Below are positions 29,301-37,688 of a stretch of DNA of 64,000 nt, piece after piece. This DNA comes from Brevundimonas sp. 357 (GTDB taxonomy: Bacteria > Pseudomonadota > Alphaproteobacteria > Caulobacterales > Caulobacteraceae). Positions within the stretch are counted from its first letter, which is position 1. Each line of letters opens with the position of its first letter. The stretch spans positions 62,001 to 126,000 of the forward strand of contig NZ_RHWX01000011.1 of NCBI RefSeq assembly GCF_003938605.1. Direction: 5' to 3'. The translations under genes and the position numbers were made by a program. Below the pieces are notes generated by a model. The model did not search any database and had not been told where the DNA came from. It saw only the letters and a list, made by a program, of their open reading frames with translations.

Positions 29301-29792
29301 GCCGAGGGGCGCGAGCGGCTGATCGCCGCCTTCGACGTCATCAACACCAACTTCAAGACCCTGTTCGAGGCCCTGTTCGGCGGCGGCCAGGCCGAGTTGA
29401 AGCTGGTCGAGAGCGACGATCCGCTGGAGGCGGGGCTTGAAATCTACGCCTGCCCGCCCGGCAAGCGGCTGTCGGTGATGAGCCTGATGAGCGGCGGCGA
29501 GCAGGCTCTGACGGCGGCGGCGCTGATCTTCGGCGTCTTCCTGGCCAATCCGGCGCCGGTCTGCGTGCTGGATGAGGTGGACGCCCCGCTGGACGACGCC
29601 AACGTCGACCGCTTCTGCCGGATGCTGCACGAGATGCGCAGCCGCACCGACACCCGCTTCATCGTCATCACCCACAACCCGGTGACCATGAGCCGGATGG
29701 ACCGTCTCTACGGCGTCACCATGCCCGAGCGCGGCATGAGCCAACTGGTCAGCGTCGATCTGCAACAGGCCGAAGAGATCGTCACGGCGTGA
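26352..29792 (+). CDS. smc: Chromosome segregation ATPase SMC
   Basis: The condensin ATPase that organises and helps separate sister chromosomes. The 1146-residue protein has the N-terminal Walker A GPNGCGKS at 31-38, an Arg/Glu/Ala-rich coiled coil, a hinge in the region of [21 protein letters not shown], a second coiled coil, and a C-terminal head with the signature [16 protein letters not shown] and Walker [17 protein letters not shown]. The ATP-binding head also has GMEDVIFAG, as in bacterial SMC. ScpA and ScpB are not nearby. The gene follows two DsbA genes. Confidence 0.97.
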   Translation: MQFQRLRLVGFKSFVDPAEVQIEAGLTGIVGPNGCGKSNVLESLRWVMGANSAKAMRGQGMEDVIFAGAAGRPPRNHAEVQLTIDNAQKRAPQPFTDSPMLEVSRRIERGRGSTYRINGKEVRARDVQLLFADASTGANSPALVRQGQISELIAAKPQNRRRILEEAGGVAGLHTRRHEAELRLRAAETNLDRLDDIGKELESTLNRLKREARQAEKYKKISAEIRALQAALLYVRWTDAKTAAETAAAELREADRLVAETTTAAAASQTAALNAQEGLKPAREEDAVATALLNRAIIERDRLDMAEQAARAEVDRLKAEVARIEADRVREDGMAADAGRELERLDRELEKLKAEIAAAPERGPELERALLEAEDARKAADAEVERLAGTLAAVEARANAESARKRDAEARLARVKGQHEQARREREALGPLETPEIETARAALETAQTDLAAAREAVEAAEAKRSDIARAEQEARTAARAAEDRLGRLQTEARGLAQLLVTGKREHPPALDKVSAAKGYEAALAAALGDDLDAALDARAPAHWAGADAAPPDWPQGVEPLSDHVTAPDQLAARLAFCGVAPRERIAELARALPRGARLTTVEGDLYRWDGFVSRAEAPRPAAVRLAQRTRLSELEADIDLGKPALETAQGALKAAGEAFRAAEEEVKAARLRPFTLDKQVVSARDRLESLMRDQARKEARAQSLDETVARLDGEVQEAEAAFAETSSVESSSDVVVGLRQELTEARGGAERARLAAQAARSTRDEEARDRAMREQRLGSLTRAREGWVTRSGDSAARLKTLERDAEKAQTALTKAEAAPAGFAEQRNALMDSLAEAEKRKQAATDAVAVAEAGAQEADRAARAAETAASQARESRAGLSARAEAAAEKLAESAANIRETAQMSPEELGRKLTDDAIARPPDAAGAESLLYGLEREREALGAVNLRAEEEAAEYGDRLSAMKTERIDLTQAIAKLRDGIDELNAEGRERLIAAFDVINTNFKTLFEALFGGGQAELKLVESDDPLEAGLEIYACPPGKRLSVMSLMSGGEQALTAAALIFGVFLANPAPVCVLDEVDAPLDDANVDRFCRMLHEMRSRTDTRFIVITHNPVTMSRMDRLYGVTMPERGMSQLVSVDLQQAEEIVTA

Positions 29793-30016
29793 TCTGAGGC
29801 GCGTGGTCGACTTGGACAGAAAAAACAGAGTCCAATTCGTCTGAATCGTCTGAAATCGGCGCGGTCGTCTCCTTGTCAGCCCGCGCCGTCGTCGGCGCGC
29901 TGAGGAGTATGCGGTCTGGCTAGAGGACGGCCGGTCGATCCCGTCCAGTCAAGAAAAGACCTCGAGAATTCAATGCCTCGATCAGCGTCATTGCGATGGC
30001 TGACAAGGGGCGCGGT

Positions 30017-30877
30017 TCAGTGTTTCCTGCGCTGCATGGCCTCTCGCACATCCGCCAGCGCCGGGCCGATCAGGAACCACGGCTCGATGCAGTAGCGCGC
30101 GAACAACCGCTTCGGATCGGCGAACAGGCGGAACAGCCATTCGACGCCCAGCCGTCCCATCCAGCGCGGCGCGGCCTTCTGCACCCCGGCCTCATAGTCG
30201 AAAGCGGCGCCGACCGGCAGGATCGGAACCAGCGGCAGAGAGGCCAGATTGTCCGCGATCCACAGCTCCTGGCGCGGCATGCCCATGCCGACGAACAGCA
30301 CGTGCGGGGCGAAGTCCTTGATCGCCGCCAGAACCGCCGTATTGCCCAACGACCCCGGCGTGGCGTCGAAATAGCCGCTGAGCCCCTTCACCATCGCGCC
30401 CGGATAGCGGGTCGTCAGTCGCCGCGCCGCCTCTTCGGCCACGCCGTCCTCGCCGCCGACATAGAGGACGCGCCAGCCCTTGCGGTCGGCCAGGCTCCAG
30501 AAATGATCGCGCCAGTCCAGATAGGTGCAGCGGTGCTGCGGACGCGCCGGATGGCCCAGCAGGCGAGCGAAATGGATCAGCGGCGTGGAGTCCAGCTCGA
30601 TCAGATCGGCCGCATCGTACAGGCGCCGCATCCCCGGCGTGCGCCGGATCAGATAGAGACTATGCAGATTGTGGTTGGCGACGACCCTCTGCGCGCCCGC
30701 CTCTACGCTGCGTTCGACGTGCAGCAGCACCTCTTCAGGACGAACCAGGTCGACCGGTTCGCCCAGCAGGCGGATGCGCTCCTCCGTCCGGCGCGCCTGA
30801 CGAAAAGATCGGCGCGGGGCGCGCCGCCGATCAGGCGACAAACGGGCGGAATCCGGATCGGAAGGCGCGTGATGCAT
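30017..30877 (-). CDS. WecG/TagA/CpsF-family (GT26) glycosyltransferase
   Basis: A 286-residue membrane-associated glycosyltransferase of family GT26, which transfers an N-acetylmannosamine-type sugar to a lipid-linked acceptor in teichoic acid, enterobacterial antigen or exopolysaccharide pathways. Motifs seen are VVANHNLHSLYLIRR, DLIELDSTPLIHFARLLG, LYVGGEDGVAEEAA, and VLFVGMGMPRQELWIADN with GAAFDYEAGVQKAAPRWM. Caulobacter HfsJ, needed for holdfast, is in this family, so a holdfast or capsule role is possible but unproven here. No polysaccharide genes adjoin it. The basic N-terminal 30 residues may be partly leader. The 224 bp between smc and this gene hold nothing I can call. Confidence 0.87.
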   Translation of the reverse strand: MHHAPSDPDSARLSPDRRRAPRRSFRQARRTEERIRLLGEPVDLVRPEEVLLHVERSVEAGAQRVVANHNLHSLYLIRRTPGMRRLYDAADLIELDSTPLIHFARLLGHPARPQHRCTYLDWRDHFWSLADRKGWRVLYVGGEDGVAEEAARRLTTRYPGAMVKGLSGYFDATPGSLGNTAVLAAIKDFAPHVLFVGMGMPRQELWIADNLASLPLVPILPVGAAFDYEAGVQKAAPRWMGRLGVEWLFRLFADPKRLFARYCIEPWFLIGPALADVREAMQRRKH

Positions 30878-30961
30878 GCAAGCTGTCTAGCGTGGCCGTT
30901 TCAACGTCGGGTATGCGGACAGGGTTAATCCAAACAAACGCCCTGCGCATCTGGAGCGACC

Positions 30962-31411
30962 ATGCTGATCATTCCCGTGCCCGCGCCCGTCGTGGAGGTT
31001 GCACCGGCTTCTCCGCAACTGGCGTTTACCGGCAGCAGCCGGTTCGCCGTCTTCGCCGACATCGCCTCTATCACGACGGAGCCTGAGCAGAGCGCGCACA
31101 CGGTCAGAATGAGGTCGTTGCAGGTCAGCCGCGAGGACATGCTGATCGGCAGCGTCGCCTACGTCGGCGGCTGGTCCTGGTGGCGTTTCGACTGCGCGGC
31201 CTGGACAGCGGACCGGCTGGACTTCGCCTCCCTGCGCGCCGATGGGACCGAAGGCCCTGTCACGCCCGAACGCTCGCCGCCGGCCGTCATAGCCCCAAGC
31301 CAGGACGCCTCGGCCTTGGCCGCCACGGCCTGCGGCGAGGCCTTCCCTGCGGTGGAGGCGACCTCGGCCAGAGCGGCGGTGTGGATCGGCCGCGCCAGGC
31401 TGAAGCCCTGA
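30962..31411 (+). CDS. Hypothetical protein, 149 aa
   Basis: I do not recognise a characterised family. The ATG at 30962 has a TGGAG site seven bases before it. The N-terminus (LIIPVPAPVVEVAPASPQLAF) is proline-rich and moderately hydrophobic, without a clear cleavage site. The core VGGWSWWRFDCAAWTADRLDF recalls proteins in which a Trp-rich strand ends in a conserved Cys, as in some surface-adhesin-E-like domains, and a second Cys (TACGEAF) could pair with it. The tail is Ala-rich. It converges with the MscS gene at a 4-bp gap. Confidence 0.65.
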   Translation: MLIIPVPAPVVEVAPASPQLAFTGSSRFAVFADIASITTEPEQSAHTVRMRSLQVSREDMLIGSVAYVGGWSWWRFDCAAWTADRLDFASLRADGTEGPVTPERSPPAVIAPSQDASALAATACGEAFPAVEATSARAAVWIGRARLKP

Positions 31412-31415
31412 CCGA

Positions 31416-32543
31416 TCAGGCCTCTTCAGTCTTGAGGCGCAAACCGCGTCGCGCGTCGCGGTCGAAATCCATCCGGTCGCGCGGCAGGGCCTCGGGGCAT
31501 TCGTCGCGCATGAAGGCCAGCATCTTCTCGCGCACCTCGGCCCGCAGGTCGAAGGCGACCGAGGCGTTGCGCGCGCTGGTCAGGCAGCGCACCTGGGCCG
31601 TCCGCTCGGTGACATCCGTAACCTGCAACGCCACCACATCGCCGTCCCAGTGGGGCGAGGCGTGGGCGATCTGCTCCAGCTTGATCCGCAGCCGGTCGAT
31701 CGGCGCCTCGTAATCCACATAGAGGAAGGACACGCCGATCAGGCGCGAATCCTCGCGCGTCCAGTTCTGGAACGGCTTCTGGATGAAATAGGTCAGCGGC
31801 AGCACCATGCGCCGCCAGTCCCACAGCTTGACCACCACATAGGTCGAGGTGATCTCCTCGACCCGGCCCCACTCACCCTCGACGATGACGGCGTCGTCCA
31901 GGCGGATCGGCTGGGCGGTGGCGATCTGGATGCCCGCGATCAGATTGGTCAGGAAGGGTTGCAGCGCCAGACCGGCGACGATGCCGACCACGCCCGCCGA
32001 GGCCAGCAGCGACAGGCCCCATTGCTTGACGCCGGGAATGGTCAGCAGCGCCAGCCCCAGGGTGATCAGGCCGATCAGTATGGCCGCCACCCGTTGCAGG
32101 ATGCGCGTCTGGGTGACGTGCTTGCGGGCGTAGAGGTTGTCCTCCGCCTCCATATTGAACTTCTTCAGGTGGACGATGGCGCCCATGTCCACCGCGCCCG
32201 CCAACATCCAGCCGCACACCAGGATGAAGCCGAACAGCAGGCTGCGCCGGATGAACAGCGACGGTTCGGGGTCCAGCGGCGACACGGTGACGGCCAGGGC
32301 CAGGGCGATGATCATGACCGCGATCCGCACCTTCAGTCGGGCGCGCTTCAGCATCCCCTTCCAGAAGTCGTCGCGGTTGCGCACCGCCAGCTTCAGCAGG
32401 GCGAACACCACCTGGTTGGCCGCCCAGCCGATGAAGACGAAGACCACGGTGATGATCGACACCACCGCCCATTCCGGCAGCCAGTGGAACTGACGCCAGA
32501 GCGCAAAGATGGTGTTGGTCAGATTGGTGACGAACTGAGGCAT
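31416..32543 (-). CDS. MscS-family mechanosensitive ion channel
   Basis: A 375-residue inner-membrane protein. It has about four or five membrane segments, including AVVSIITVVFVFIGWAA and RIAVMIIALALAVTV. The pore helix region GVVGIVAGLALQPFLTNLIAG is followed by the conserved MscS beta domain (IRLDDAVIVEGEWGRVEEIT). It probably releases solutes on hypoosmotic shock. The gene is 64 bp past murG on the same strand and could be read from the dcw transcript. A 21-nt palindrome at 32586-32606 lies between them. Confidence 0.9.
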   Translation of the reverse strand: MPQFVTNLTNTIFALWRQFHWLPEWAVVSIITVVFVFIGWAANQVVFALLKLAVRNRDDFWKGMLKRARLKVRIAVMIIALALAVTVSPLDPEPSLFIRRSLLFGFILVCGWMLAGAVDMGAIVHLKKFNMEAEDNLYARKHVTQTRILQRVAAILIGLITLGLALLTIPGVKQWGLSLLASAGVVGIVAGLALQPFLTNLIAGIQIATAQPIRLDDAVIVEGEWGRVEEITSTYVVVKLWDWRRMVLPLTYFIQKPFQNWTREDSRLIGVSFLYVDYEAPIDRLRIKLEQIAHASPHWDGDVVALQVTDVTERTAQVRCLTSARNASVAFDLRAEVREKMLAFMRDECPEALPRDRMDFDRDARRGLRLKTEEA

Positions 32544-32585
32544 GGGGGGAGGTTAGACGGCGCAAACAGCCACGTCATCCCGCAT

Positions 32586-32606
32586 CCCTCTCCCGCCGGG
32601 AGAGGG
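32586..32606. repeat. 21-nt palindrome after murG
   Basis: CCCTCTCCCG and CGGGAGAGGG flank one central C, one base past the murG stop. It resembles the cores of family C in layout (CTCTCC/GGAGAG) but has a different sequence. It lacks a T-run on the minus strand, so it is a weak terminator candidate and more likely a REP-like hairpin. Confidence 0.6.
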
Positions 32607-32607
32607 T

Positions 32608-33702
32608 TCAGGACGCCGCCTGCTCCACCAGATCCGCCAGCCTCTGCGCCGCATCCGGGATCGCCACCGAGCGCGCAGCCGCCGACATGGCCGCCAGCCC
32701 CGCCGGATCGGACAGGATGGCGGTCAGCGCCGCCGTCAGGCTCTCGACCGTCAGGTCGTCCTCGGCGATCACCTTCGCCGCGCCCGCCTCGGACAGCGCC
32801 CGCGCGTTCAGGGTCTGATGGTCGTCCATGGCGATCTTCAGCGGGATCAGCACCGACGGCAGGGCCGCCACCGCCAGCTCCGAACAGGTCGAGGCCCCCG
32901 CCCGCCCGATCACCAGATGCGCCTTCGACAGCCGATCCGCCATGTCGCGGAAGAAGGGGGCGACCTCGGCCTCGATCCCGGCGTCGAGGTAGATCTGGCG
33001 CGCGGCCTCCAGCGTCTCGGGCCGCGACTGCTGCTGCACCTTCAGACGGTTGCGGATGGCCTCGGGCAGGGCCGCCAGCGCGCGCGGCGTGGTTTCGGAC
33101 AGGATGCGGGCGCCCTGGCTGCCGCCCGTCACCAGCACATGGATCGGCCCGCCGTCCGTCGGCGCGGCATAGGCCCGCTCGAACAGGGCGCGGATGTCCG
33201 GCCGCACCGGATTGCCGACCAGCTGGACGCGATCCCTCCCCTTGTCCGGCGCCCGGCCCAGCGTGGGGAAGGCCGCTGCGATCACGCCCACGCTGGGCGC
33301 CAGATAGCGGTTGGTGCGGCCCAGCACGGCGTTCTGCTCATGGATGACGGTCGGGCGCCGTGTCGTCACCGCCGCCAGCAGGGCCGGCGCCGACGGATAG
33401 CCGCCGAAGCCCACCACCACGTCCGCGCCCGTGCGCTGGAACGCCGCCTTGGCCTGACCGACGCCCTTCAGGATCGCCAGCCCGGCCTTCATCAGGCCGA
33501 TGGGACCGCGCCCGGTCGCCGCATCCAGCGCCAGCCGCTCTTCGGCCGGAAAGGCGTGGGCGTACTGCTCGCCGCGCCTGTCGGTGGCCAGCACCACGCG
33601 CCAGCCGCGCGCCGCCATCTCGCGGGCCAGCGCCTCGGCGGGGAACATATGGCCGCCGGTGCCCCCGGCGGCGACGACGCAGACCTTGGATGGGGAATTC
33701 AT
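32608..33702 (-). CDS. murG: UDP-GlcNAc:lipid I N-acetylglucosaminyltransferase
   Basis: Forms lipid II from lipid I on the cytoplasmic face of the membrane. The 364-residue GT28 protein has the N-terminal glycine loop AAGGTGGHMFPAEALA, GFGGYPSAPALLA, HEQNAVLGRTNR and the donor-binding VTGGSQGARILSE and GRAGASTCSELA motifs. I prefer the ATG at 33702. An ATG at 33720 adds six residues and lies at the edge of a repeat element with no better ribosome site. It is the last gene of the proximal dcw block; murC is not next to it. Confidence 0.95.
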   Translation of the reverse strand: MNSPSKVCVVAAGGTGGHMFPAEALAREMAARGWRVVLATDRRGEQYAHAFPAEERLALDAATGRGPIGLMKAGLAILKGVGQAKAAFQRTGADVVVGFGGYPSAPALLAAVTTRRPTVIHEQNAVLGRTNRYLAPSVGVIAAAFPTLGRAPDKGRDRVQLVGNPVRPDIRALFERAYAAPTDGGPIHVLVTGGSQGARILSETTPRALAALPEAIRNRLKVQQQSRPETLEAARQIYLDAGIEAEVAPFFRDMADRLSKAHLVIGRAGASTCSELAVAALPSVLIPLKIAMDDHQTLNARALSEAGAAKVIAEDDLTVESLTAALTAILSDPAGLAAMSAAARSVAIPDAAQRLADLVEQAAS

Positions 33703-33721
33703 GGGCTCAGTCAATTTCATC

Positions 33722-33839
33722 CGTCATTCTCGGCCTTGTGCCGAGAATCCATAAACACCAGCGTTGAAAGTGAGAACACCGGCGCGGCTGCTCGGCGAGG
33801 TCGCGTCTCTGGATCCTCGGGACAAGCCCGAGGATGACG
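33722..33839. repeat. Dispersed inverted-repeat element, family A, copy 2
   Basis: Arms at 33722-33750 and 33810-33839 face each other across a variable middle of about 60 bp in the ftsW-murG gap. The right arm, GGATCCTCGGGACAAG, is identical to that of copy 1; the left arm has a changed loop. It interrupts an otherwise overlapping gene string. Confidence 0.85.
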
Positions 33840-33854
33840 AAGAAAAAACGAGTC

Positions 33855-35036
33855 TCACGGCAGCAGGCGACGACGCGGGTTGACGTTCGACCCCAGTTCA
33901 TAGGCGCCCGGACGGCGCCGGGTCAGGGCCAGTGCGAACCCCAGCGTCAGCCCCATGGCCATCATGGACGACCCGCCGTAGCTGATGAAGGGCAGCGTCA
34001 TCCCCTTGGTCGGGATCAGGTTCAGGTTCACCGCGATGTTGATGCAGGCCTGCAGGCCGATCAGCATGAACAGCCCCGCCGCCGCCGTCTGTTCGAAGGA
34101 GTCGTTCAGCTTCATCGCCTTCCTCATCCCGCGAATGACGATGAAGGCGTAAAGCCCGATCATGATCAGCGACAGCACCAGGCCGAACTCCTCGGCCCCG
34201 ACGGAATAGATGAAGTCGGTGTGCAGGTCGGGGACGTGGCGCTTCATCACCCCCTCGCCGATGCCGCGCCCGACCAGGCCCCCGGCGCGGATCGCTTCGG
34301 AGGCGCGGTCGATCTGGTGGGTGTCGGTCGTCTCGGGCGACAGGAAGCGGCTCAGGCGGTCACGCATGTGGCTGAACATGAAATACAGCGACACCACCCC
34401 GCCCGCGCCGACCGCCGCCAGCGCCGCCACCCATTTCAGCGGCACCCCGGCCATGAAGAAGACGGCCATGAAGGTCGTGGTGATCAACAGGGTCTGGCCG
34501 ATGTCCGGCTGGATCAGCAACAGGCCGACCGTCAGCGCCCACAGGCCGAAGGCGATGCTGACGCCGGGCACGCCCTCGCCCTTCTGGGCCTCGGCGAACA
34601 TCCAGGCGGCGAAGACGATCAGGCCGGGCTTGGCGAACTCGGACGGCTGCAGGCTGAACGGCCCCAGATTGATCCAGCGCGCCGCCCCCTTCACCGTATC
34701 GCCGATGAAGGGCAGGGCCGCCATGACCACGATGGCGCAGAACAGGGCCAGCACCGCGATCCGCCGCACCCCGCGCGGCGACAGCAGCGAGGCGCTCAGC
34801 ATGGCGATCAGCCCCATGGTCGAGAAGACCATCATCCGCCACGAATAGTGGAAGGGATCGCTGATCGATTCATCCGCCAGGATCGCCGCCGGGCTGGAGG
34901 CGAAGCTCAACGCCACGCCCAGGGCCACCAGCGTCAGCGCCGCGCCCAGCAGGCCGCGATCCACCGTCCAGAACCAGCGCGCGATCAGGCTCTGATCATT
35001 GCGCGAAAAGGGATGGCTGTAGCTGTTGTGGGTCAT
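33855..35036 (-). CDS. ftsW: Septal peptidoglycan polymerase FtsW
   Basis: A SEDS-family glycosyltransferase that polymerises septal glycan together with FtsI. The 393-residue protein has about ten membrane segments, with motifs GAARWINLGPFSLQPSEFAKPGLI and FISYGGSSMMAMGLTLG, which place the catalytic periplasmic loop after QIDRASEAIRAGGLVGRGIGEG. It overlaps the murD stop by 4 bp at its start. The ftsI partner is in the same cluster 5.5 kb upstream. Confidence 0.95.
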   Translation of the reverse strand: MTHNSYSHPFSRNDQSLIARWFWTVDRGLLGAALTLVALGVALSFASSPAAILADESISDPFHYSWRMMVFSTMGLIAMLSASLLSPRGVRRIAVLALFCAIVVMAALPFIGDTVKGAARWINLGPFSLQPSEFAKPGLIVFAAWMFAEAQKGEGVPGVSIAFGLWALTVGLLLIQPDIGQTLLITTTFMAVFFMAGVPLKWVAALAAVGAGGVVSLYFMFSHMRDRLSRFLSPETTDTHQIDRASEAIRAGGLVGRGIGEGVMKRHVPDLHTDFIYSVGAEEFGLVLSLIMIGLYAFIVIRGMRKAMKLNDSFEQTAAAGLFMLIGLQACINIAVNLNLIPTKGMTLPFISYGGSSMMAMGLTLGFALALTRRRPGAYELGSNVNPRRRLLP

Positions 35037-36430
35037 GCGGCGGGCTCCGGCCGTGCGCCCAGGCTCAGGACGGCGGCGCGGAACGCCTCGCCCCGGACCT
35101 CGAAATCGGGGAACTGATCGAAGCTGGCGCAGGCGGGCGACAGCAGCACCACCTGCTCGCCCCCGGCTGCGGCCGCGTCGGCGGCGGCCAGTTCGACGGC
35201 GCGCTCCATCGTATGCGCCACGACGTGCGGCGTGTCGGCCAGGGTCACGGCGAAGGCGTCCGCCGCCTCTCCGATCAGATAGGCCTTGGTCACGCGCGGG
35301 AAGAGGTCGTGCAAGGTTTCGATGCCGCCGTCCTTGGCCTTGCCCCCCGCAATCCAGAAGACAGCCGGGTATGAGGCCAGCGCCTGCCGCGCGGCGTCGG
35401 CGTTGGTGGCCTTGGAGTCATTGATGAAGCGCACGGCGCCCAGCCGCCCGACAGCCTCCATCCGGTGCGACAGGCCGGGGAAGGTCAGCAGGCCCTCGAC
35501 CGCCGCCTCATGCGACACGCCGAGCGCCCGCGCGGTCGCATAGGCGAAGGCTGCGTTCTGGGCGTTGTGACGGCCGGGCAAGGACCGCGCGGCGGTCAGA
35601 TCGGCCAGCACTTCGCCGCCCGTCGTCAACATGCCCGCCGCCGCCCCATACCCTTCTCCCCTTGTGGGAGAAGGAAGAGATACGACCGTCTCGACCCGCC
35701 GCCCCTGCGCGCGCAGCTCCGCCGCAGCCTTCCGGCCCCATTCTTCATCCACCCCGATCAACGCCAGCGCCTCACCATCCTGCGCCTGGAAAACCCGGCG
35801 CTTGGCGGCGACATAGCCCTCCATCCCGCCGTGGCGGTCCAGATGGTCCGGCGAAACATTGGTCAGGATCGCCACGTCCGGCGCGAAGCTCGTCGTCAGG
35901 TCCAGCTGATAGGACGACACCTCGATCACATAGACCGCATCCGCCGTCGGCTCCGGCAGGGCCAGCACCCCGATGCCGATATTGCCGCCGATGTGGACGC
36001 CGAGGCCCGCCTGCTTCAGCACCCAGCCGATCAGGGCCGTGGTCGTCGACTTGCCGTTGGTGCCGGTGATGGCGACGACACGGGGACGCTCCCCCGGCGG
36101 CAAGGCGGCCAGCGCCCGCGCGAACAGCTCCACGTCGCCGATGACCGGCACGCCCGCCTCATGGGCGCGTTCGACGCTCCAGTGCGGCCTGGGATGGGTC
36201 AGCGGCGCGCCCGGCGACAGCACAAGGGCGGCGAACCCGGACCAGTCGGCGCGGGTCAGATCCTCGACCAGGAAGCCTTCGGCCTCGGCCTGCATGCGGC
36301 CCGAGACGCCGTCGTCCCACAGCACGGGGATCGCGCCCCCGGCCTGAAGCGCGCGCGCCGCCGTGATCCCCGACCGCCCCAGGCCGAAGACCGCGACACG
36401 ACGCCCCTCGAAGTCGGGAACGGGGATCAT
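35033..36430 (-). CDS. murD: UDP-MurNAc-L-Ala--D-Glu ligase, with an in-frame repeat insertion
   Basis: Adds D-glutamate to UDP-MurNAc-L-Ala. The 465-residue protein shows the N-terminal VFGLGRSGITAARAL loop, the ATP loop ITGTNGKSTTTALIG at 121-135, NVSPDHLDRHGGMEGY and the C-terminal RFINDSKATNADAARQAL. Residues 251-262 (SLPSPTRGEGYG) are unlike MurD. Their codons contain the 23-nt family C palindrome, so a mobile-type repeat has been taken into the reading frame without breaking it. The position is between ordinary domain elements, in a probable surface loop of the central domain. Catalytic motifs are intact. Confidence 0.94.
   Translation of the reverse strand: MIPVPDFEGRRVAVFGLGRSGITAARALQAGGAIPVLWDDGVSGRMQAEAEGFLVEDLTRADWSGFAALVLSPGAPLTHPRPHWSVERAHEAGVPVIGDVELFARALAALPPGERPRVVAITGTNGKSTTTALIGWVLKQAGLGVHIGGNIGIGVLALPEPTADAVYVIEVSSYQLDLTTSFAPDVAILTNVSPDHLDRHGGMEGYVAAKRRVFQAQDGEALALIGVDEEWGRKAAAELRAQGRRVETVVSLPSPTRGEGYGAAAGMLTTGGEVLADLTAARSLPGRHNAQNAAFAYATARALGVSHEAAVEGLLTFPGLSHRMEAVGRLGAVRFINDSKATNADAARQALASYPAVFWIAGGKAKDGGIETLHDLFPRVTKAYLIGEAADAFAVTLADTPHVVAHTMERAVELAAADAAAAGGEQVVLLSPACASFDQFPDFEVRGEAFRAAVLSLGARPEPAA
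35652..35674. repeat. Family C repeat core inside murD
   Basis: A 23-nt palindrome, identical on murD's coding strand to the right core at 5316-5338, lies within codons 253-260 of murD and is read as Pro-Ser-Pro-Thr-Arg-Gly-Glu-Gly. Confidence 0.85.
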
Positions 36431-36439
36431 TCCCGCACT

Positions 36440-36548
36440 CCGTCATCCTCGGGCTTGACCCGAGGATCCAGACACGCCGACGCCAACCGACCCGCTCCAA
36501 CGCCGAACGTCGAGGGTCTGGATCCTCGCCACAGGGGCGAGGATGACG
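36440..36548. repeat. Dispersed inverted-repeat element, family A, copy 3
   Basis: Arms at 36440-36470 and 36518-36548 in the mraY-murD gap. The right arm differs from the others in its loop (CTCGCCACAGGGGCGAG), but the flanks GGATCC and GGATGACG are kept. The base changes in the stem compensate, so pairing is preserved. Confidence 0.85.
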
Positions 36549-36566
36549 CGGAAAGGGCGGCCGCTT

Positions 36567-37676
36567 TCATCGCAGCTTCAGCGTGGCCAGACCGAGCAGC
36601 GCCAGCATGGCGGCGACGATCCAGAAACGGATGACGACGGTCGATTCCGGCCAGCCCATCTTTTCGAAATGGTGGTGGATCGGCGCCATCAGGAAGATGC
36701 GCTTGCCCGTCAGCTTGAAATAACCGACCTGGATCATGACCGAGGCCGCCTCGACCACGAATAGGCCCCCGACGATGCCCAGCACCAGTTCGTGCTTGGT
36801 CGCCACGGCCATCGAGCCCAGCGCGCCGCCCAGGGCCAGCGAGCCGGTGTCGCCCATGAAGATCTTGGCCGGCGGGGCGTTGTACCACAGGAAGCCCATG
36901 CCCCCGCCGATGATGGCGGCGCAGAAGATGGCCAGCTCGCCCGCGCCGGGCACGTGGTGGACCTGCAGATAATCGGCGAACAGGAAGTTGCCGACCAGGT
37001 AGGAGATGATGCCGAAGGCGCCCGCCGCCATCATCACCGGCACGATGGCCAGGCCGTCCAGCCCGTCCGTCAGGTTCACCGCGTTCGAGAAGCCGATGAT
37101 GGTGAAGGCCGCAAACGCCACATAGAACCAGCCGATGTTCAGCAGCACCGCCTTCAGGAAGGGGAAGGCGATCGAGGTCTCAAGCCCCGGCGAGGTGGGC
37201 GACTGGGTCATCCACAGCACGGTCAGCACGCCGGCGATCACCGCCACGACGGTCTGGGCCAGCAGCTTCTGCTTGGACGTCAGCCCGGCCGAGGTCTGCT
37301 TCGTCACCTTGGCGTAGTCGTCGATGAAGCCCAGCACGCCGAAGGCCGCCGTCACGCCCGAGACGATCCAGATATAGGGGTTGGTCAGATCGCCCCACAG
37401 CAGAACGGCCACGCCGATGCCCGCCAGGATCATCAGCCCGCCCATGGTCGGAGTGCCGACCTTGGACAGGTGGGACACCGGGCCGTCGTCGCGGATCGGC
37501 TGGCCCCGGCCCTGCTTGGCGCGGATCCAGTTGATGAAGCGGCTGCCCATGGCGACCGCCACGATCATGGCCGTGGCCATGGCCAGGGCCACGCGCACCG
37601 TCTGATACTGGATCAGGTGCAGCAGCGGATATTCCTGGGCGATGTCCGCGTAATAGAGATAGAGCAGATAGAACAT
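36567..37676 (-). CDS. mraY: Phospho-N-acetylmuramoyl-pentapeptide transferase
   Basis: Transfers phospho-MurNAc-pentapeptide to undecaprenyl phosphate, making lipid I. The 369-residue protein has ten predicted membrane segments, the polyprenyl-binding [11 protein letters not shown], the catalytic [10 protein letters not shown] motif, [20 protein letters not shown] and the HHHFEKMGW motif, all diagnostic. Its start is 12 bp after the murF stop. A family A repeat separates it from murD. Confidence 0.97.
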   Translation of the reverse strand: MFYLLYLYYADIAQEYPLLHLIQYQTVRVALAMATAMIVAVAMGSRFINWIRAKQGRGQPIRDDGPVSHLSKVGTPTMGGLMILAGIGVAVLLWGDLTNPYIWIVSGVTAAFGVLGFIDDYAKVTKQTSAGLTSKQKLLAQTVVAVIAGVLTVLWMTQSPTSPGLETSIAFPFLKAVLLNIGWFYVAFAAFTIIGFSNAVNLTDGLDGLAIVPVMMAAGAFGIISYLVGNFLFADYLQVHHVPGAGELAIFCAAIIGGGMGFLWYNAPPAKIFMGDTGSLALGGALGSMAVATKHELVLGIVGGLFVVEAASVMIQVGYFKLTGKRIFLMAPIHHHFEKMGWPESTVVIRFWIVAAMLALLGLATLKLR

Positions 37677-37688
37677 TCTTGAGTGACC

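Noticed and set aside
26352..29792. Repetitive Ala/Glu/Arg-rich stretches as tandem repeats
   Set aside because: They are the heptad coiled coils expected in SMC, not DNA-level repeats.
29881..29898. Hairpin CGCGCCG/CGGCGCG after smc as its terminator
   Set aside because: There is no T-run on the plus strand after it and it is about 90 bp from the stop; stems like this are common by chance in this GC range.
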